This document shows positions 18,616 to 29,087 of a DNA stretch of 64,000 nt, one piece after another (within the stretch, counting starts at the first letter, position 1; each line of letters opens with the position of its first letter). A program made the translations under genes and the position numbers. This stretch comes from Sandaracinobacteroides hominis (GTDB lineage: Bacteria; Pseudomonadota; Alphaproteobacteria; Sphingomonadales; Sphingomonadaceae). The stretch spans positions 806,001 to 870,000 of the forward strand of contig NZ_JADCUC010000001.1 in the NCBI RefSeq assembly GCF_016464365.1, read 5' to 3'. The notes beneath the pieces were generated by a model. The model was given only the letters and a program-made list of their open reading frames with translations, did no database searches and was not told the origin of the DNA.

Positions 18616-20628
18616 CTACTTCCCTCCCAAGGCCGCCTTCAGCCCCGGCGCAAACTCCGCCCCATGCGGCACCTTCGCGCTGGAGGCCGCAACGGTCCCG
18701 CCGATCGGCTCTGCGCGCCCGCCAATGCACTGGCTCAGGAAATTCTCCGCCACCGCCATGAAGGCGATATTGTTTTCCGGCCGGGCAAAGCCATGCCCCT
18801 CATCGGGGAACAGCACGTAGGTCACGGGAATCTTCTTCGCTTCCATCGCCGCCACGATCTGGTCGCTCTCGGCCTGCTTCACGCGCGGGTCGTTCGCCCC
18901 CTGCCCGATCAGCAGCGGCTTCTTGATTCGGTCGGCATAGGTCAGCGGCGACCGTTCCTTCAGCCACTTGCGCCCTTCCTCGGTATCGGGGTCGCCCATC
19001 CGCGCGATCAGCTGCTTGCGGAAGCTCTCCCAATAGGCCGGCACCGTCGACAGCAAGGTGTTCAGGTTCGAAGGTCCAACGATATCGACCCCACAGGCAA
19101 AGGCATCCGGCGTGAAGGTCAGCCCGGCAAGCGTTGCATATCCGCCATAGCTGCCGCCCATGATCGCCACCTTCGCGGGGTCGGCAAAGCCGCCGTCCAC
19201 CGCCCATTTCACGGCATCCAGCAGATCGTCATGCATCTTCGCGCCCCACTCGCCGTTGCCGGCGTTGGTGAAGGCCTTGCCAAAGCCGGTAGAGCCCCGG
19301 AAGTTCGGCTGCAGCACGGCATAGCCGCGGTTGGCCAGCAGCTGCGCCTCGGTGTCGAAGCCATAGCCATCGCGCGCCCACGGCCCGCCATGCACCAGCA
19401 GCACCATCGGCAGCGGCTTTGCCGGCTTGTCGCCCACGCCCGCCGGCAGCGTCAGATAGGAGACCATCGTCTTCCCGTCGCGCGTCCTGATCTCCACCGG
19501 CCGCATCGGCGCCAGCGGCGCATCCGCCAGCGCCGGACGCGTGTCGAACATCTTCGTCAGCGTCTTTGCCTTGCGGTCATACAGATAGGTCGAAGAAGCC
19601 TTGTCCGAATTCGCCGTGGCAACAGTCCATTTGTCGTCCGCCTGCGTGCGGCTCCCCACCGACCATTCGCCCAGCTTCTCGTTCAAAAAGGCCACATCCG
19701 CCTTCACTCCGGCATCCAGCACCGTCCATTCCGGCTTCAGATAATCCACCTGCACGGCTTCCACCTTGCCGGAAACCGGGTTCACCATCAGCCCGGAAAC
19801 ATCCGCGCGGGGGTCTTCCTTCAGCAGCGTCGACTTGCCGATCGCATAGTCCATCGCATAGGCAGCCGCCGTGTCGCGCCCGCGCGCATCGATCCAATAC
19901 AGCGTCTTGCCGTCCGCCGAGAAGCCGATCGGCTGCGTCGTCTGGCTGTCGTCCAGCCCCCAGCTGGTAAAGGGCTTGTCCTCCACCTTGCCGTTCACGA
20001 TCCGGAACAGATCCTCGCCGCTCGCCGCATTCGGCCGCGACGCGATGCGCAGGTTCAGATCCTCGTCCGCGGTAAATCCGCCAAAGCCGTCATTCCGAAA
20101 CACCTCGGTCAGCTTGCCCGTTTTCAGATCCAGGCTGTACACATCATGCCAGCGCTCGTCCCGGTTGTTCAGCCCCACCAGGATGCGATCGGTCACCTTG
20201 TCCGAGGTGGCGACGATATCCACCCGCGTCTTCTCGAACGGAGTCAGCACCTTCGCTGCCCCGCCAGTCGGCGCCACGCCATACAGCAGGAAATTCTCGT
20301 CCCCGCCCTTGTCGTTGATGAACAGGATCATGCTGCTGTCCGGCGCCCAGAAATGCTGGCGGATCGGCCGCTTGGCCTCCGTCGTCAGCACCTTCGCCTT
20401 CGCCGGATCGTTCGCCGGCGCCACCCAGATATTCAGCACGCCGTTCGAAGGCGCCAGCCAGGAAATCCACTTGCCGTCAGGGCTGATCCGCCCCTGCGCC
20501 TTCTCCGGATTTCCAAACAGCTTCGCACGTTCAATGAGGGGGGTATCGGTCATCGTCGCTCCAATAACGGGGGCAGCAGCAGTCGCGGCAAGCAAGGCCA
20601 CAAACCCGGCCCGGATGGCGGTCTTCAT
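18616..20628 (-). CDS. S9 family peptidase (prolyl oligopeptidase/acylaminoacyl type)
   Basis: An exported serine peptidase cutting short peptides, probably after Pro or releasing blocked N-termini. The 670-residue product starts MKTAIRAGFVALLAAT, a signal peptide with cleavage near VIGAT. A beta-propeller-like region fills about 50-400. The C-terminal alpha/beta hydrolase domain has Ser493 (GGSYGGYA), Asp580 (GANDPR) and His612 (DEGHGF). The start is backed by AGGGAGA; 29 upstream in-frame codons lack a signal peptide. It lies last after the M13 peptidase and VOC genes on the same strand, suggesting a peptide-degradation group. Confidence 0.93.
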   Translation of the reverse strand: MKTAIRAGFVALLAATAAAPVIGATMTDTPLIERAKLFGNPEKAQGRISPDGKWISWLAPSNGVLNIWVAPANDPAKAKVLTTEAKRPIRQHFWAPDSSMILFINDKGGDENFLLYGVAPTGGAAKVLTPFEKTRVDIVATSDKVTDRILVGLNNRDERWHDVYSLDLKTGKLTEVFRNDGFGGFTADEDLNLRIASRPNAASGEDLFRIVNGKVEDKPFTSWGLDDSQTTQPIGFSADGKTLYWIDARGRDTAAAYAMDYAIGKSTLLKEDPRADVSGLMVNPVSGKVEAVQVDYLKPEWTVLDAGVKADVAFLNEKLGEWSVGSRTQADDKWTVATANSDKASSTYLYDRKAKTLTKMFDTRPALADAPLAPMRPVEIRTRDGKTMVSYLTLPAGVGDKPAKPLPMVLLVHGGPWARDGYGFDTEAQLLANRGYAVLQPNFRGSTGFGKAFTNAGNGEWGAKMHDDLLDAVKWAVDGGFADPAKVAIMGGSYGGYATLAGLTFTPDAFACGVDIVGPSNLNTLLSTVPAYWESFRKQLIARMGDPDTEEGRKWLKERSPLTYADRIKKPLLIGQGANDPRVKQAESDQIVAAMEAKKIPVTYVLFPDEGHGFARPENNIAFMAVAENFLSQCIGGRAEPIGGTVAASSAKVPHGAEFAPGLKAALGGK

Positions 20629-20735
20629 CGAAAATATCTCCCTGACTCTATCCGGCGCTCCGGCCCCCTCAGCCCTCGCGCAAGCCTGCACCATAGCAAC
20701 CACAGGGCGCGCCACAAGACGTCAGCCCGGCGACA

Positions 20736-21119
20736 TCAGCCGATCAGCATCGCCTCGATCTTGTTCCCATCCGGATCGCGCACAAACGAGGCATAATAGC
20801 CCGGCGCATAGTGCGGCCGCTCACCTGGAGGGCCATCGCAGCGACCGCCATTCTCCAGCGCAACCGCGTGAAACGCATCCACCGCCTTCCGGTCGGGCGC
20901 CAGGAAGCTGATATGGATGCCGTTGCCCGGATCGGCCGTGCCTTCCAGCGGCAGGCCGATCCAGAACTCCGGGAAGTCAGCGCCATAGGCAACGCCGACT
21001 CCCGGCTCATCCATCACCACCCCATATTCCAGCGTCGCCATCACCGCATCATAGAAGGCCCTGGCGACGGCAAGATCGCGCACGCCCACAGATACATGGC
21101 TGATGATACTCCCGGGCAT
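20736..21119 (-). CDS. VOC (glyoxalase/dioxygenase fold) family protein
   Basis: A small 127-residue protein of the vicinal-oxygen-chelate fold. It begins SIISHVSVGVRDLAVARAFYDAV, the typical first beta-alpha-beta unit with a metal-ligand His, and ends FVRDPDGNKIEAM, where the Glu of the C-terminal unit lies. Members include glyoxalase I-like enzymes, dioxygenases and resistance proteins; the substrate cannot be told. It lies 13 bases after the M13 peptidase stop, so it is likely co-transcribed. Confidence 0.85.
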   Translation of the reverse strand: MPGSIISHVSVGVRDLAVARAFYDAVMATLEYGVVMDEPGVGVAYGADFPEFWIGLPLEGTADPGNGIHISFLAPDRKAVDAFHAVALENGGRCDGPPGERPHYAPGYYASFVRDPDGNKIEAMLIG

Positions 21120-21132
21120 GCACGGCTCTCCC

Positions 21133-23163
21133 TTACCAGATCTTCACGCGATCCTCCGGCTTCAGCACCAGCTTGCCGTCGGGCGCAGGCTTGAACGCCT
21201 CATACCATTGATCGAAGTTGCGCACGATATCCGCCCGATACGGGTCGGGTGCATGCGGATCCGTCAACAGACGCTGCCGGGCCGCTGCCTCGCGCACATT
21301 GCGCCGCCAGATCTGCGCCCAGCCAAGGAAAAACCGCTGGTCGCCGGTCATCCCGTCGATCACCGGCGCCGGCTTGCCGCCCAGGCTCGCCTTCCACGCG
21401 TCATAGGCGATCGCCAGCCCGGCGAGATCGCCGATATTCTCGCCCAGGGTCAGCGCCCCCTTCACATGCTCGCCCGGCGTCGGCTCATAGGCGTCATATT
21501 GCGCCACCAGCCGGTCAGCCAAAGCCTTGAAATTGGCGACGTCCTTCTCCGTCCACCAGGTCGTCAGCTTGCCGTTCGCATCATATTTGCTGCCCTGGTC
21601 GTCGAAATGGTGGCTGATCTCGTGCCCGATCACCGCGCCGATCCCGCCATAGTTGATCGCCGAATCCGCCTTCGGATCGAAGAAGGGCGGCTGCAGGATC
21701 GCCGCCGGAAAAACGATCTCGTTCATGCCGAAGTTCGCGTACGCATTGATCGTCATCGGCGTCATGAACCATTCCCAGCGCCGCAGCGGCTGGCCCAGTT
21801 TCGATCGCCCGTCGGCAAAGTCGAACGCGTTGGAACGCCAGGCGTTGCCAAACAGGTCGTCGCTCTTCACCTCCAGCCCGGAATAATCCTTCCAGCGGTC
21901 CGGATAGCCGATCTTGGTGGTAAAGTTCGCCAGCTTGCCGCGCGCCTTCACCTTGGTTTCCGGCTGCATCCACGTCAGCCCGTCGATCCGCCGGCCCAGC
22001 GCTGCCAGCACATTCTGCACCAGCTGGTCCATCGCCGCCTTCGTTTCCGGCGGGAAATAGCGCTGCACATAGGCCTGGCCCACATCGTCCGGCACGGCGC
22101 CCACGGTAAAGTCCACGGCCCGCTTCCAGCGCTCCTGCCGCTGCGGTGTGCCGTTCAGCTCCGTGCCAAAGAACGCGAAGTTCTGCTCCGCCACGGCATC
22201 GGGCAGATAGGTCGCATACGTCTCGATGCTGCGAACCAGCATCTGGTCGCGCAGCACGCCGATCGGCGCCGCAGCCACCGCCTTGGCCGTCGCCGCCACC
22301 GCGCTCGGCTGCGACACCAGCATTTCGCCCGCCGCCTTGCCGCCGGTCGTCAGCATCGGCGTGAAGTCGAAACCCGGGGCTTCCTTCTGCAGCTCGGCCA
22401 GCGTCCGCTTGTTATAGGTCTTGTCCGCGTCGCGGCTGTCCACGCGCGTCCAGTGATCCCTGGCGATGGTCGCCTCGAAATCATAGATCGCCTTCGCCCG
22501 CGCCGCAGCGTTCGGCTCGCCCGCCAGCGTCAGCATCCCTTCCAGATGCTTCAGATAGGCGGCGCGCGTCTTCGCCATCTTCTCGGTATCCAGCAGATAA
22601 TAATCGCGGTCCGGCATCCCCAGCCCGCCCTGGAACACGGTCAGGATGTAATTTTCGGGGTTCTTGTCGTCCTGCCCCACAATGTTCGGAAACGGCGTGC
22701 TGATGCCCGCGCGCTGCGCCTTCGCCAGCAGCGCCGGATAGCCGGCCTTGTCGGTCTTCTTTACCTCGGCCAGCCAGGGCTGGATCGGTGCCATGCCCTT
22801 CGCTTCCACGGTTGCCTTGTCCAGATAGGATGCATAGGCCCGGCCCGGCCGGCTCGCCGCATCGCTCCGCGCGGCTTCCAGAATCTCCCTGGTCCGGGCC
22901 TTCGAAAGCTCGTCCAGCACGGTGAACATGCCAAAGTTCGAACGATCCGCCGGGATCGGCGTGTTCTTCTCCCACGTCCCGTTGGCATAGCGATAGAAGT
23001 CGTCGCCCGGCTTTACGCTCGGGTCCATGCCGGCCGCATCAAAGCCAAAATTGCCATAGGTCGGCTTGTTCGATGGCGCCTGCACAGCAGCCGGAGCCGC
23101 CTGAGCCTGCGCCACAGCCGAAAACGAAACAGCGGCCAGCGCCGCAATCATCATCGATTTCAT
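21133..23163 (-). CDS. M13 family zinc metallopeptidase (neprilysin/PepO-like)
   Basis: An exported endopeptidase for oligopeptides. The 676-residue product starts MKSMMIAALAAVSFS, a signal peptide with cleavage near AQA. The M13 N-domain begins PSVKPGDDFYRYANGTWE. The zinc site is HEISH (His514, Glu515, His518), with third ligand Glu575 in ENIGD and Asp579. The NAYANFGMNEIVFPA segment is the substrate-binding NAYY-like motif. The C-terminus ends RVKIW with the expected Trp. The start chosen is the first with a signal peptide; upstream in-frame codons run through a repeat. It heads the M13-VOC-S9 group. Confidence 0.95.
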   Translation of the reverse strand: MKSMMIAALAAVSFSAVAQAQAAPAAVQAPSNKPTYGNFGFDAAGMDPSVKPGDDFYRYANGTWEKNTPIPADRSNFGMFTVLDELSKARTREILEAARSDAASRPGRAYASYLDKATVEAKGMAPIQPWLAEVKKTDKAGYPALLAKAQRAGISTPFPNIVGQDDKNPENYILTVFQGGLGMPDRDYYLLDTEKMAKTRAAYLKHLEGMLTLAGEPNAAARAKAIYDFEATIARDHWTRVDSRDADKTYNKRTLAELQKEAPGFDFTPMLTTGGKAAGEMLVSQPSAVAATAKAVAAAPIGVLRDQMLVRSIETYATYLPDAVAEQNFAFFGTELNGTPQRQERWKRAVDFTVGAVPDDVGQAYVQRYFPPETKAAMDQLVQNVLAALGRRIDGLTWMQPETKVKARGKLANFTTKIGYPDRWKDYSGLEVKSDDLFGNAWRSNAFDFADGRSKLGQPLRRWEWFMTPMTINAYANFGMNEIVFPAAILQPPFFDPKADSAINYGGIGAVIGHEISHHFDDQGSKYDANGKLTTWWTEKDVANFKALADRLVAQYDAYEPTPGEHVKGALTLGENIGDLAGLAIAYDAWKASLGGKPAPVIDGMTGDQRFFLGWAQIWRRNVREAAARQRLLTDPHAPDPYRADIVRNFDQWYEAFKPAPDGKLVLKPEDRVKIW

Positions 23164-23289
23164 GGAGGTTCCCGTATTCAGGGTGCAATAGGGCATGCAC
23201 GCGCGATGAAACTCCGGTTTCCCGCTGTCCACCCCGTTTGTCGAAACATTTCTGCAACTCGTCGAAACGCCCCCCGGCAGCGCCGAAAA

Positions 23290-23333
23290 AAACCTCTCCC
23301 CTTCAGCGGAGGGGTTGGGGTCGCGGCGAACCG
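23290..23333. repeat. Intergenic palindromic repeat, diverged copy 3
   Basis: AACCTCTCCCCTTCAGCGGA and the following GGGGTTGGGGTCGCGGCGAACC follow the layout of the elements at 6612 and 11297 (CTCCCC..GGGG, then a G-rich tract, then CGAACC) with changes. It lies in the 370-base gap between the start of the M13 gene and the end of groEL. The rest of that gap holds a GCGGGC-AAA-GCCCGC hairpin (about 23407-23421) and the groEL terminator. Confidence 0.55.
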
Positions 23334-23436
23334 CCAGAAAACAGGATCGGCGCGAAAGAGCCGGCCGACTGCAAAAGGAGGACGTCAGGCGAAGCAAAAA
23401 AGGAAAGCGGGCAAAGCCCGCTCGTCGAACAAGTCA

Positions 23437-23466
23437 AAAGGGCGGGGGTAGAGACCCCCGCCCTTT
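23437..23466 (-). terminator. groEL terminator
   Basis: A 13-bp perfect stem AAAGGGCGGGGGT/ACCCCCGCCCTTT with a 4-base loop. On the minus strand it ends in CCCTTTTGAC, about 70 bases past the groEL stop. Confidence 0.8.
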
Positions 23467-23533
23467 CGCTTGTCGGCCGATCACTTCAGCGAGTCCGCGA
23501 GTTAGGGCTACGCCCTGATCGCGGCCGCCTGCG

Positions 23534-25189
<1,656 letters not shown>

Positions 25190-25221
25190 TCAATAAAAAC
25201 GTGTAAGAAAGAAAGTGCGCC

Positions 25222-25512
25222 TCAGCCCAGAATGCCCAGGATGTCGCTTTCCTTCATGATGATCAGGTCCTGGCCGTTCAGCTTGACCTCGGTGCCCGAC
25301 CATTTGCCGAACAGGATCTTGTCGCCGACCTTCACGTCCAGCTCGATGCGATCGCCGTCTTCATCCTTCGTACCCTTGCCGACGGCGAGAACTTCGCCTT
25401 CCTGCGGCTTTTCCTTGGCGCTGTCGGGGATGATGATGCCGCCGGCCGTCTTTTCCTCGGCCTCGATGCGGCGCACAAGCACGCGGTCGTGCAGGGGGGT
25501 GAAATCCGCCAT
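25222..25512 (-). CDS. groES: 10 kDa co-chaperonin GroES
   Basis: The heptameric lid of the GroEL chamber. The 96-residue product begins [20 protein letters not shown] and carries the mobile loop with the hydrophobic tripeptide ([16 protein letters not shown]) and the C-terminal YNGQD-like region ([18 protein letters not shown]). It is the first gene of groES-groEL; the leader of about 100 bases carries the CIRCE site. Confidence 0.99.
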   Translation of the reverse strand: MADFTPLHDRVLVRRIEAEEKTAGGIIIPDSAKEKPQEGEVLAVGKGTKDEDGDRIELDVKVGDKILFGKWSGTEVKLNGQDLIIMKESDILGILG

Positions 25513-25589
25513 GTAGGTTCCCTCTTATGGTCTGAAGCGCTCTGCTTCGTTGAAAGTCTGCCCGGCCCGGGATCAGCCAGAACCGGCGA

Positions 25590-25616
25590 TTGGCACTCAC
25601 CAATCGGGAGTGCCAA
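25590..25616 (-). promoter_or_regulatory. CIRCE operator (HrcA site) upstream of groESL
   Basis: TTGGCACTC-N9-GAGTGCCAA is a perfect 9-bp inverted repeat with the exact 9-base spacer of CIRCE. It differs from the usual TTAGCACTC/GAGTGCTAA by one base on each arm, a compensated change that keeps the symmetry. It lies right after the predicted transcription start, where HrcA would block groESL. Confidence 0.93.
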
Positions 25617-25624
25617 CAGAGGCG

Positions 25625-25653
25625 CAGATAGGTATCCCTCACATGCCGGTCAA
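25625..25653 (-). promoter_or_regulatory. groESL promoter
   Basis: On the minus strand TTGACC (25653-25648) is separated by exactly 17 bases from TATCTG (25630-25625). Transcription would begin near 25618, directly ahead of the CIRCE site. Confidence 0.7.
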
Positions 25654-25868
25654 GGCCGCAGCTCGCATGAAATTTATGTGGCGTTCAGCCGGGTCTGGCG
25701 CGTGAATCCCTGCGGCAGGCCGGCCCCGGTCCGGCGTGCGCATGTTCCGGCCAGCGCGCCCTAAAGGCGAACATCCCCTGTCAGCCGATCATGGGCGACA
25801 ACGCCCGTCAGCACATGTTCCTGATCGTCCACCCACCGGCAGGCAAGCTGCCGGCAGGTGGCGAAGCC

Positions 25869-26765
25869 TCACCGCTGACCGCCCAGCGCCATCGCGCCCT
25901 GCCCCGCCCCGGTGTCGGGCACCACTTCGCCCGTCCGGTCGCGGATCTCGGCAATCCGCGCCGCTACCGTCTCCGGCGTCATTTCGTCCGCACCCACATG
26001 GATGCCCTTGGTGATCGTCACATGCGCCGCCTCAAAGCCACCTGCGCCGGCGTTCAGGATCACGCTCGTCGGCGCATCCTCGCTCACCAGATAGACAGCG
26101 GCCGGGCTCACGGTTTCCGGCCCCATCTTCGCCAGCAGTTCCGGCGGCATCAGGTCTTCGGTCATCCGCGTCGCCGCCAGCGGCGCAACCGTGTTGACCC
26201 GCACGTTGTACTTCGCGCCTTCCAGCGCCAGCGTCTTCATCAGCCCCACCAGCGCCAGCTTCGCCGCACCATAGTTCGCCTGCCCGAAATTCCCGTACAG
26301 CCCCGTCGAAGAGGTCGTCATCAGGATACGGCCATAGGCCTGCTCGCGCATCAGCTCCCACACCGCCTTGGTGCAGTTCACGCTGCCCATCAGGTGCACG
26401 TCCAGCACCAGCTTGAAATCCTCCAGCGTCATCTTGCTGAAGGTCCTGTCGCGCAGGATGCCGGCGTTGTTGATCAGGATGTCGATCCGGCCCCACCTGG
26501 CCTTCACCTCCTCCACCATGGCGAAAATCGCATCGGCATCCGTCACCGAGGCACCGTTCGCCATCGCTTCGCCGCCGGCGGCCAGAATTTCGTCCACCAC
26601 TGCCTGGGCCGCCGGGCTGCCGCCACCTGAGCCGTCCCGCGCGCCACCCAGGTCGTTCACCACCACCTTCGCCCCGCGCGCCGCCAGATCCAGCGCATAT
26701 TGCCGGCCCAGCCCGCCGCCGGCGCCGGTAACAATGGCAACACGATTATCGAAGCGAATGGTCAT
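25869..26765 (-). CDS. SDR family (3R)-hydroxyacyl-CoA dehydrogenase-like protein
   Basis: A 298-residue classical short-chain dehydrogenase resembling the dehydrogenase domain of peroxisomal multifunctional enzyme type 2, which oxidises (3R)-hydroxyacyl-CoA. Features: TGAGGGLG at 13-20, VVNDLGGARDGSG at 36-47 (the Asp selects NAD), NNAG at 99-102, active-site Ser near 152-153, and Tyr165/Lys169 in YGAAK. The C-terminal extra 50 residues also fit that group. The start MTIRFDN lies after a plausible box. It is 64 bases downstream of phoB; whether they share a transcript is unclear. Confidence 0.88.
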   Translation of the reverse strand: MTIRFDNRVAIVTGAGGGLGRQYALDLAARGAKVVVNDLGGARDGSGGGSPAAQAVVDEILAAGGEAMANGASVTDADAIFAMVEEVKARWGRIDILINNAGILRDRTFSKMTLEDFKLVLDVHLMGSVNCTKAVWELMREQAYGRILMTTSSTGLYGNFGQANYGAAKLALVGLMKTLALEGAKYNVRVNTVAPLAATRMTEDLMPPELLAKMGPETVSPAAVYLVSEDAPTSVILNAGAGGFEAAHVTITKGIHVGADEMTPETVAARIAEIRDRTGEVVPDTGAGQGAMALGGQR

Positions 26766-26829
26766 CCAGAACCTCCCGAAAGTTTGTCGCCGCTCCTTAG
26801 GTTGCAGCGCAGCATCGGGAAAGCCCCCG

Positions 26830-27537
26830 CTAACTCGCCATTTTGAGAGACGCTTCGCTGTCCAGCGCATAGCCGGCCGAGCGCACCGTGCGGATCAGAT
26901 CGGGCAGATCGTCGCCGTTGATCGCCTTGCGCAGCCGGCGGATATGCACGTCCACCGTCCGCTGTTCCACATACACGTCACGCCCCCACACCGCATCCAG
27001 CAGCTGCTCGCGGCTGAAAACCCGGCCCGGATGCTCCAGAAAGTGCCGCAGCAGGCGAAACTCCGTCGGCCCCAGCTGCACCTGCACGCCATCGCGCGTC
27101 ACCTTGTGCGCACTGGTGTCCATCGAAACCCCGCCGTAATCGAGATTCCCGCCAGACAGCGCCGGCCGCAACCGCCGCAGCAGCGCCCGCACCCGCGCCA
27201 CCAGCTCGCGCGGGCTGAACGGCTTCGTCACATAATCGTCGGCGCCCGTTTCCAGCCCCCGCACCCGGTCGCCTTCCTCGGCCCGCGCCGTCAGCATGAT
27301 GATCGGCAGCCCGGAGGTTTCCGGCGCCCGCCGCAACCGGCGGCAGACTTCGATGCCGCTCAAATTGGCGATCATCCAGTCCAGCACCACCACATCCGGC
27401 CGATCTTCCTCGGCCATCACCAGCGCTTCCTCGCCATCGGGCGTGGAAACAACATCGAACCCTTCCTTGTCCAGGTTATAGCGGATCAGCTCCACCAGGT
27501 TCGCATCGTCCTCAACCAGCAGGATTTTCGGCCGCAT
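26830..27537 (-). CDS. phoB: Phosphate regulon response regulator PhoB
   Basis: An OmpR-family activator that binds PHO boxes when phosphorylated by PhoR in low phosphate. The 235-residue protein has a receiver domain with Asp10, Asp11, phospho-acceptor Asp53 and Lys105 (VTKPF). The winged-helix domain holds EFRLLRHFLEHPGRVFSREQ and YVEQRTVDVHIRRLRKAI, as in PhoB. It is the last gene of the 13.5 kb phosphate island; phoU1 ends three bases upstream. Its partner kinase gene phoR lies at the far end of the island. Confidence 0.95.
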   Translation of the reverse strand: MRPKILLVEDDANLVELIRYNLDKEGFDVVSTPDGEEALVMAEEDRPDVVVLDWMIANLSGIEVCRRLRRAPETSGLPIIMLTARAEEGDRVRGLETGADDYVTKPFSPRELVARVRALLRRLRPALSGGNLDYGGVSMDTSAHKVTRDGVQVQLGPTEFRLLRHFLEHPGRVFSREQLLDAVWGRDVYVEQRTVDVHIRRLRKAINGDDLPDLIRTVRSAGYALDSEASLKMAS

Positions 27538-27540
27538 GGA

Positions 27541-28266
27541 TCAATCCTCTTCGTCGGCCGCAGCCGTGATGGATGTGGTTCGGTCCGCCTTCGTGCGCTC
27601 GGCCAGATGCTGGCCGGTCACCGAGAAATAGACCATTTCGGCAATGTTGGTCGCATGGTCGCCCACCCGCTCCAGGTTCTTGGCGATGAACAGCAAATGC
27701 GCCGAAGGCGTGATGTGATGGGGATTTTCCATCATATAGGTCAGCAAGGACCGGAACAGCGAGTTATAGAAATCGTCGACCTGCTGGTCGCGCTCCATCA
27801 CCTGCCGCGCCAGGTCGGCATCGCGGTCCACATAGGCGTCCAGCGCATCGCGGATCATCGCCGAGGCAGCGCGTGCCATTTCCGGAATGATCACGCTCGG
27901 CCCGATCGGAGCCGCCTGCGTCAGCACCGGCACCCGTTTGGCGATATTCTTGCCATAGTCGCCGATCCGCTCGATCACGGCGGAAATCTTCAGCGCCGCC
28001 ACGATCTCGCGCAGGTCGTCGGCCATCGGCGCGCGCAGGGCGATGATGGCTACCGCCAGCCGTTCGGCTTCCTGCTCCATCGCGTCCAGCTCGGCATCGC
28101 GGGCCACCACCTTCAGCGCCGCTTCCGCGTCCCGCCGAAACAGCGCATCGACAGCTTCCGAAATCTGCGCGCCGGCCATGCCGCCCATCTGCCCGATCAA
28201 CGATCGCAGCTGGTCGATCTCCTCGTCGAAACTCTTGACCGTATGTGCCGTTGGCTGCTGTGGCAT
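27541..28266 (-). CDS. phoU: Phosphate signalling protein PhoU (copy 1)
   Basis: PhoU links the Pst transporter to PhoR and keeps the regulon off when phosphate is plentiful. The 241 residues form two three-helix PhoU repeats. Metal-site-like motifs are seen in ERIGDYGKNIAK (first repeat) and ERVGDHATNIAEM (second repeat). The start is MPQQPTAH; 123 in-frame codons upstream are the out-of-frame shadow of pstB1. It sits 11 bases after pstB1 and 3 before phoB. A second, diverged PhoU is at 34401-35093. Confidence 0.95.
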   Translation of the reverse strand: MPQQPTAHTVKSFDEEIDQLRSLIGQMGGMAGAQISEAVDALFRRDAEAALKVVARDAELDAMEQEAERLAVAIIALRAPMADDLREIVAALKISAVIERIGDYGKNIAKRVPVLTQAAPIGPSVIIPEMARAASAMIRDALDAYVDRDADLARQVMERDQQVDDFYNSLFRSLLTYMMENPHHITPSAHLLFIAKNLERVGDHATNIAEMVYFSVTGQHLAERTKADRTTSITAAADEED

Positions 28267-28277
28267 CCGAATCTCCT

Positions 28278-29087
28278 TCAGCCGTAGCGGCCGGTTATGT
28301 AATCTTTGGTGCGTGACTGTTTCGGATTGGTGAAAATTTCGCGGGTATCTCCATATTCCACCATGTTGCCCAGGTGGAAGAACGCAACTTTCTGGCTCAC
28401 GCGCGCCGCCTGCTGCATATTGTGCGTCACGATCACGATCGCATAGCGCCCGCGCAGTTCGTCGATCAGCTCCTCGATCCGCGCCGTCGCAATCGGATCC
28501 AGCGCAGAGGCCGGCTCGTCCATCAGGATCACCTCGGGGTTCACGGCAATGGCGCGCGCAATGCACAACCGCTGCTGCTGCCCACCTGAAAGCGCCGTGC
28601 CGGAATCCGCCAGCCGGTCCTTCACCTCGTCCCACAGGCCCGCGCGCCGCAGCGATTGCTCGACGATCCCGTCCAGCTCCGGTTTCTTCGTCGCCAGGCC
28701 GTGAATGCGCGGCCCATAGGCGACATTATCATAGATGCTCTTGGGGAAGGGGTTCGGTTTCTGGAACACCATCCCCACCCGCGCGCGCAACTGCACCACG
28801 TCCATCGCCGGGTCATGGATGTCGCGTCCGTCCAGCGCGATGCTGCCCTCCACCCGGGCACCGGCAACGGTATCGTTCATTCGGTTCAGACAGCGCAGGA
28901 AGGTCGATTTCCCGCAGCCCGAAGGGCCGATGAAGGCCGTCACATTCTCGGTGGAAATGTCGATCGAAACGCCCTTCAGCGCTTCGAACGCCCCATAGAA
29001 TACGCGCACGTCGCGCGCCGTCATCTTGGGCTTCTCGGCCCCCGTGCCCCCGGCCGGCGCGACCGAAGAAAAGGCTTGATCGTTCAC
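28278..29087 (-). CDS. pstB: Phosphate ABC transporter ATP-binding protein PstB (system 1)
   Basis: The ATPase of a high-affinity phosphate importer. The start is taken as GTG overlapping the pstA1 stop by four bases, giving 269 aa; an ATG 21 codons in is the alternative. Walker [10 protein letters not shown] is at 54-62, followed by the PstB-typical [10 protein letters not shown]-loop [13 protein letters not shown], signature [14 protein letters not shown] and Walker [13 protein letters not shown]. It ends with the usual DYITGRYG. It is the fourth gene of pstS1-C1-A1-B1-phoU1-phoB. Confidence 0.95.
   Translation of the reverse strand: MNDQAFSSVAPAGGTGAEKPKMTARDVRVFYGAFEALKGVSIDISTENVTAFIGPSGCGKSTFLRCLNRMNDTVAGARVEGSIALDGRDIHDPAMDVVQLRARVGMVFQKPNPFPKSIYDNVAYGPRIHGLATKKPELDGIVEQSLRRAGLWDEVKDRLADSGTALSGGQQQRLCIARAIAVNPEVILMDEPASALDPIATARIEELIDELRGRYAIVIVTHNMQQAARVSQKVAFFHLGNMVEYGDTREIFTNPKQSRTKDYITGRYG

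Noticed and set aside
21103-23451. A 782-codon plus-strand open frame opposite the M13 peptidase
   Set aside because: Arg/His/Gln-rich composition with no motif; the minus strand encodes a complete M13 enzyme.
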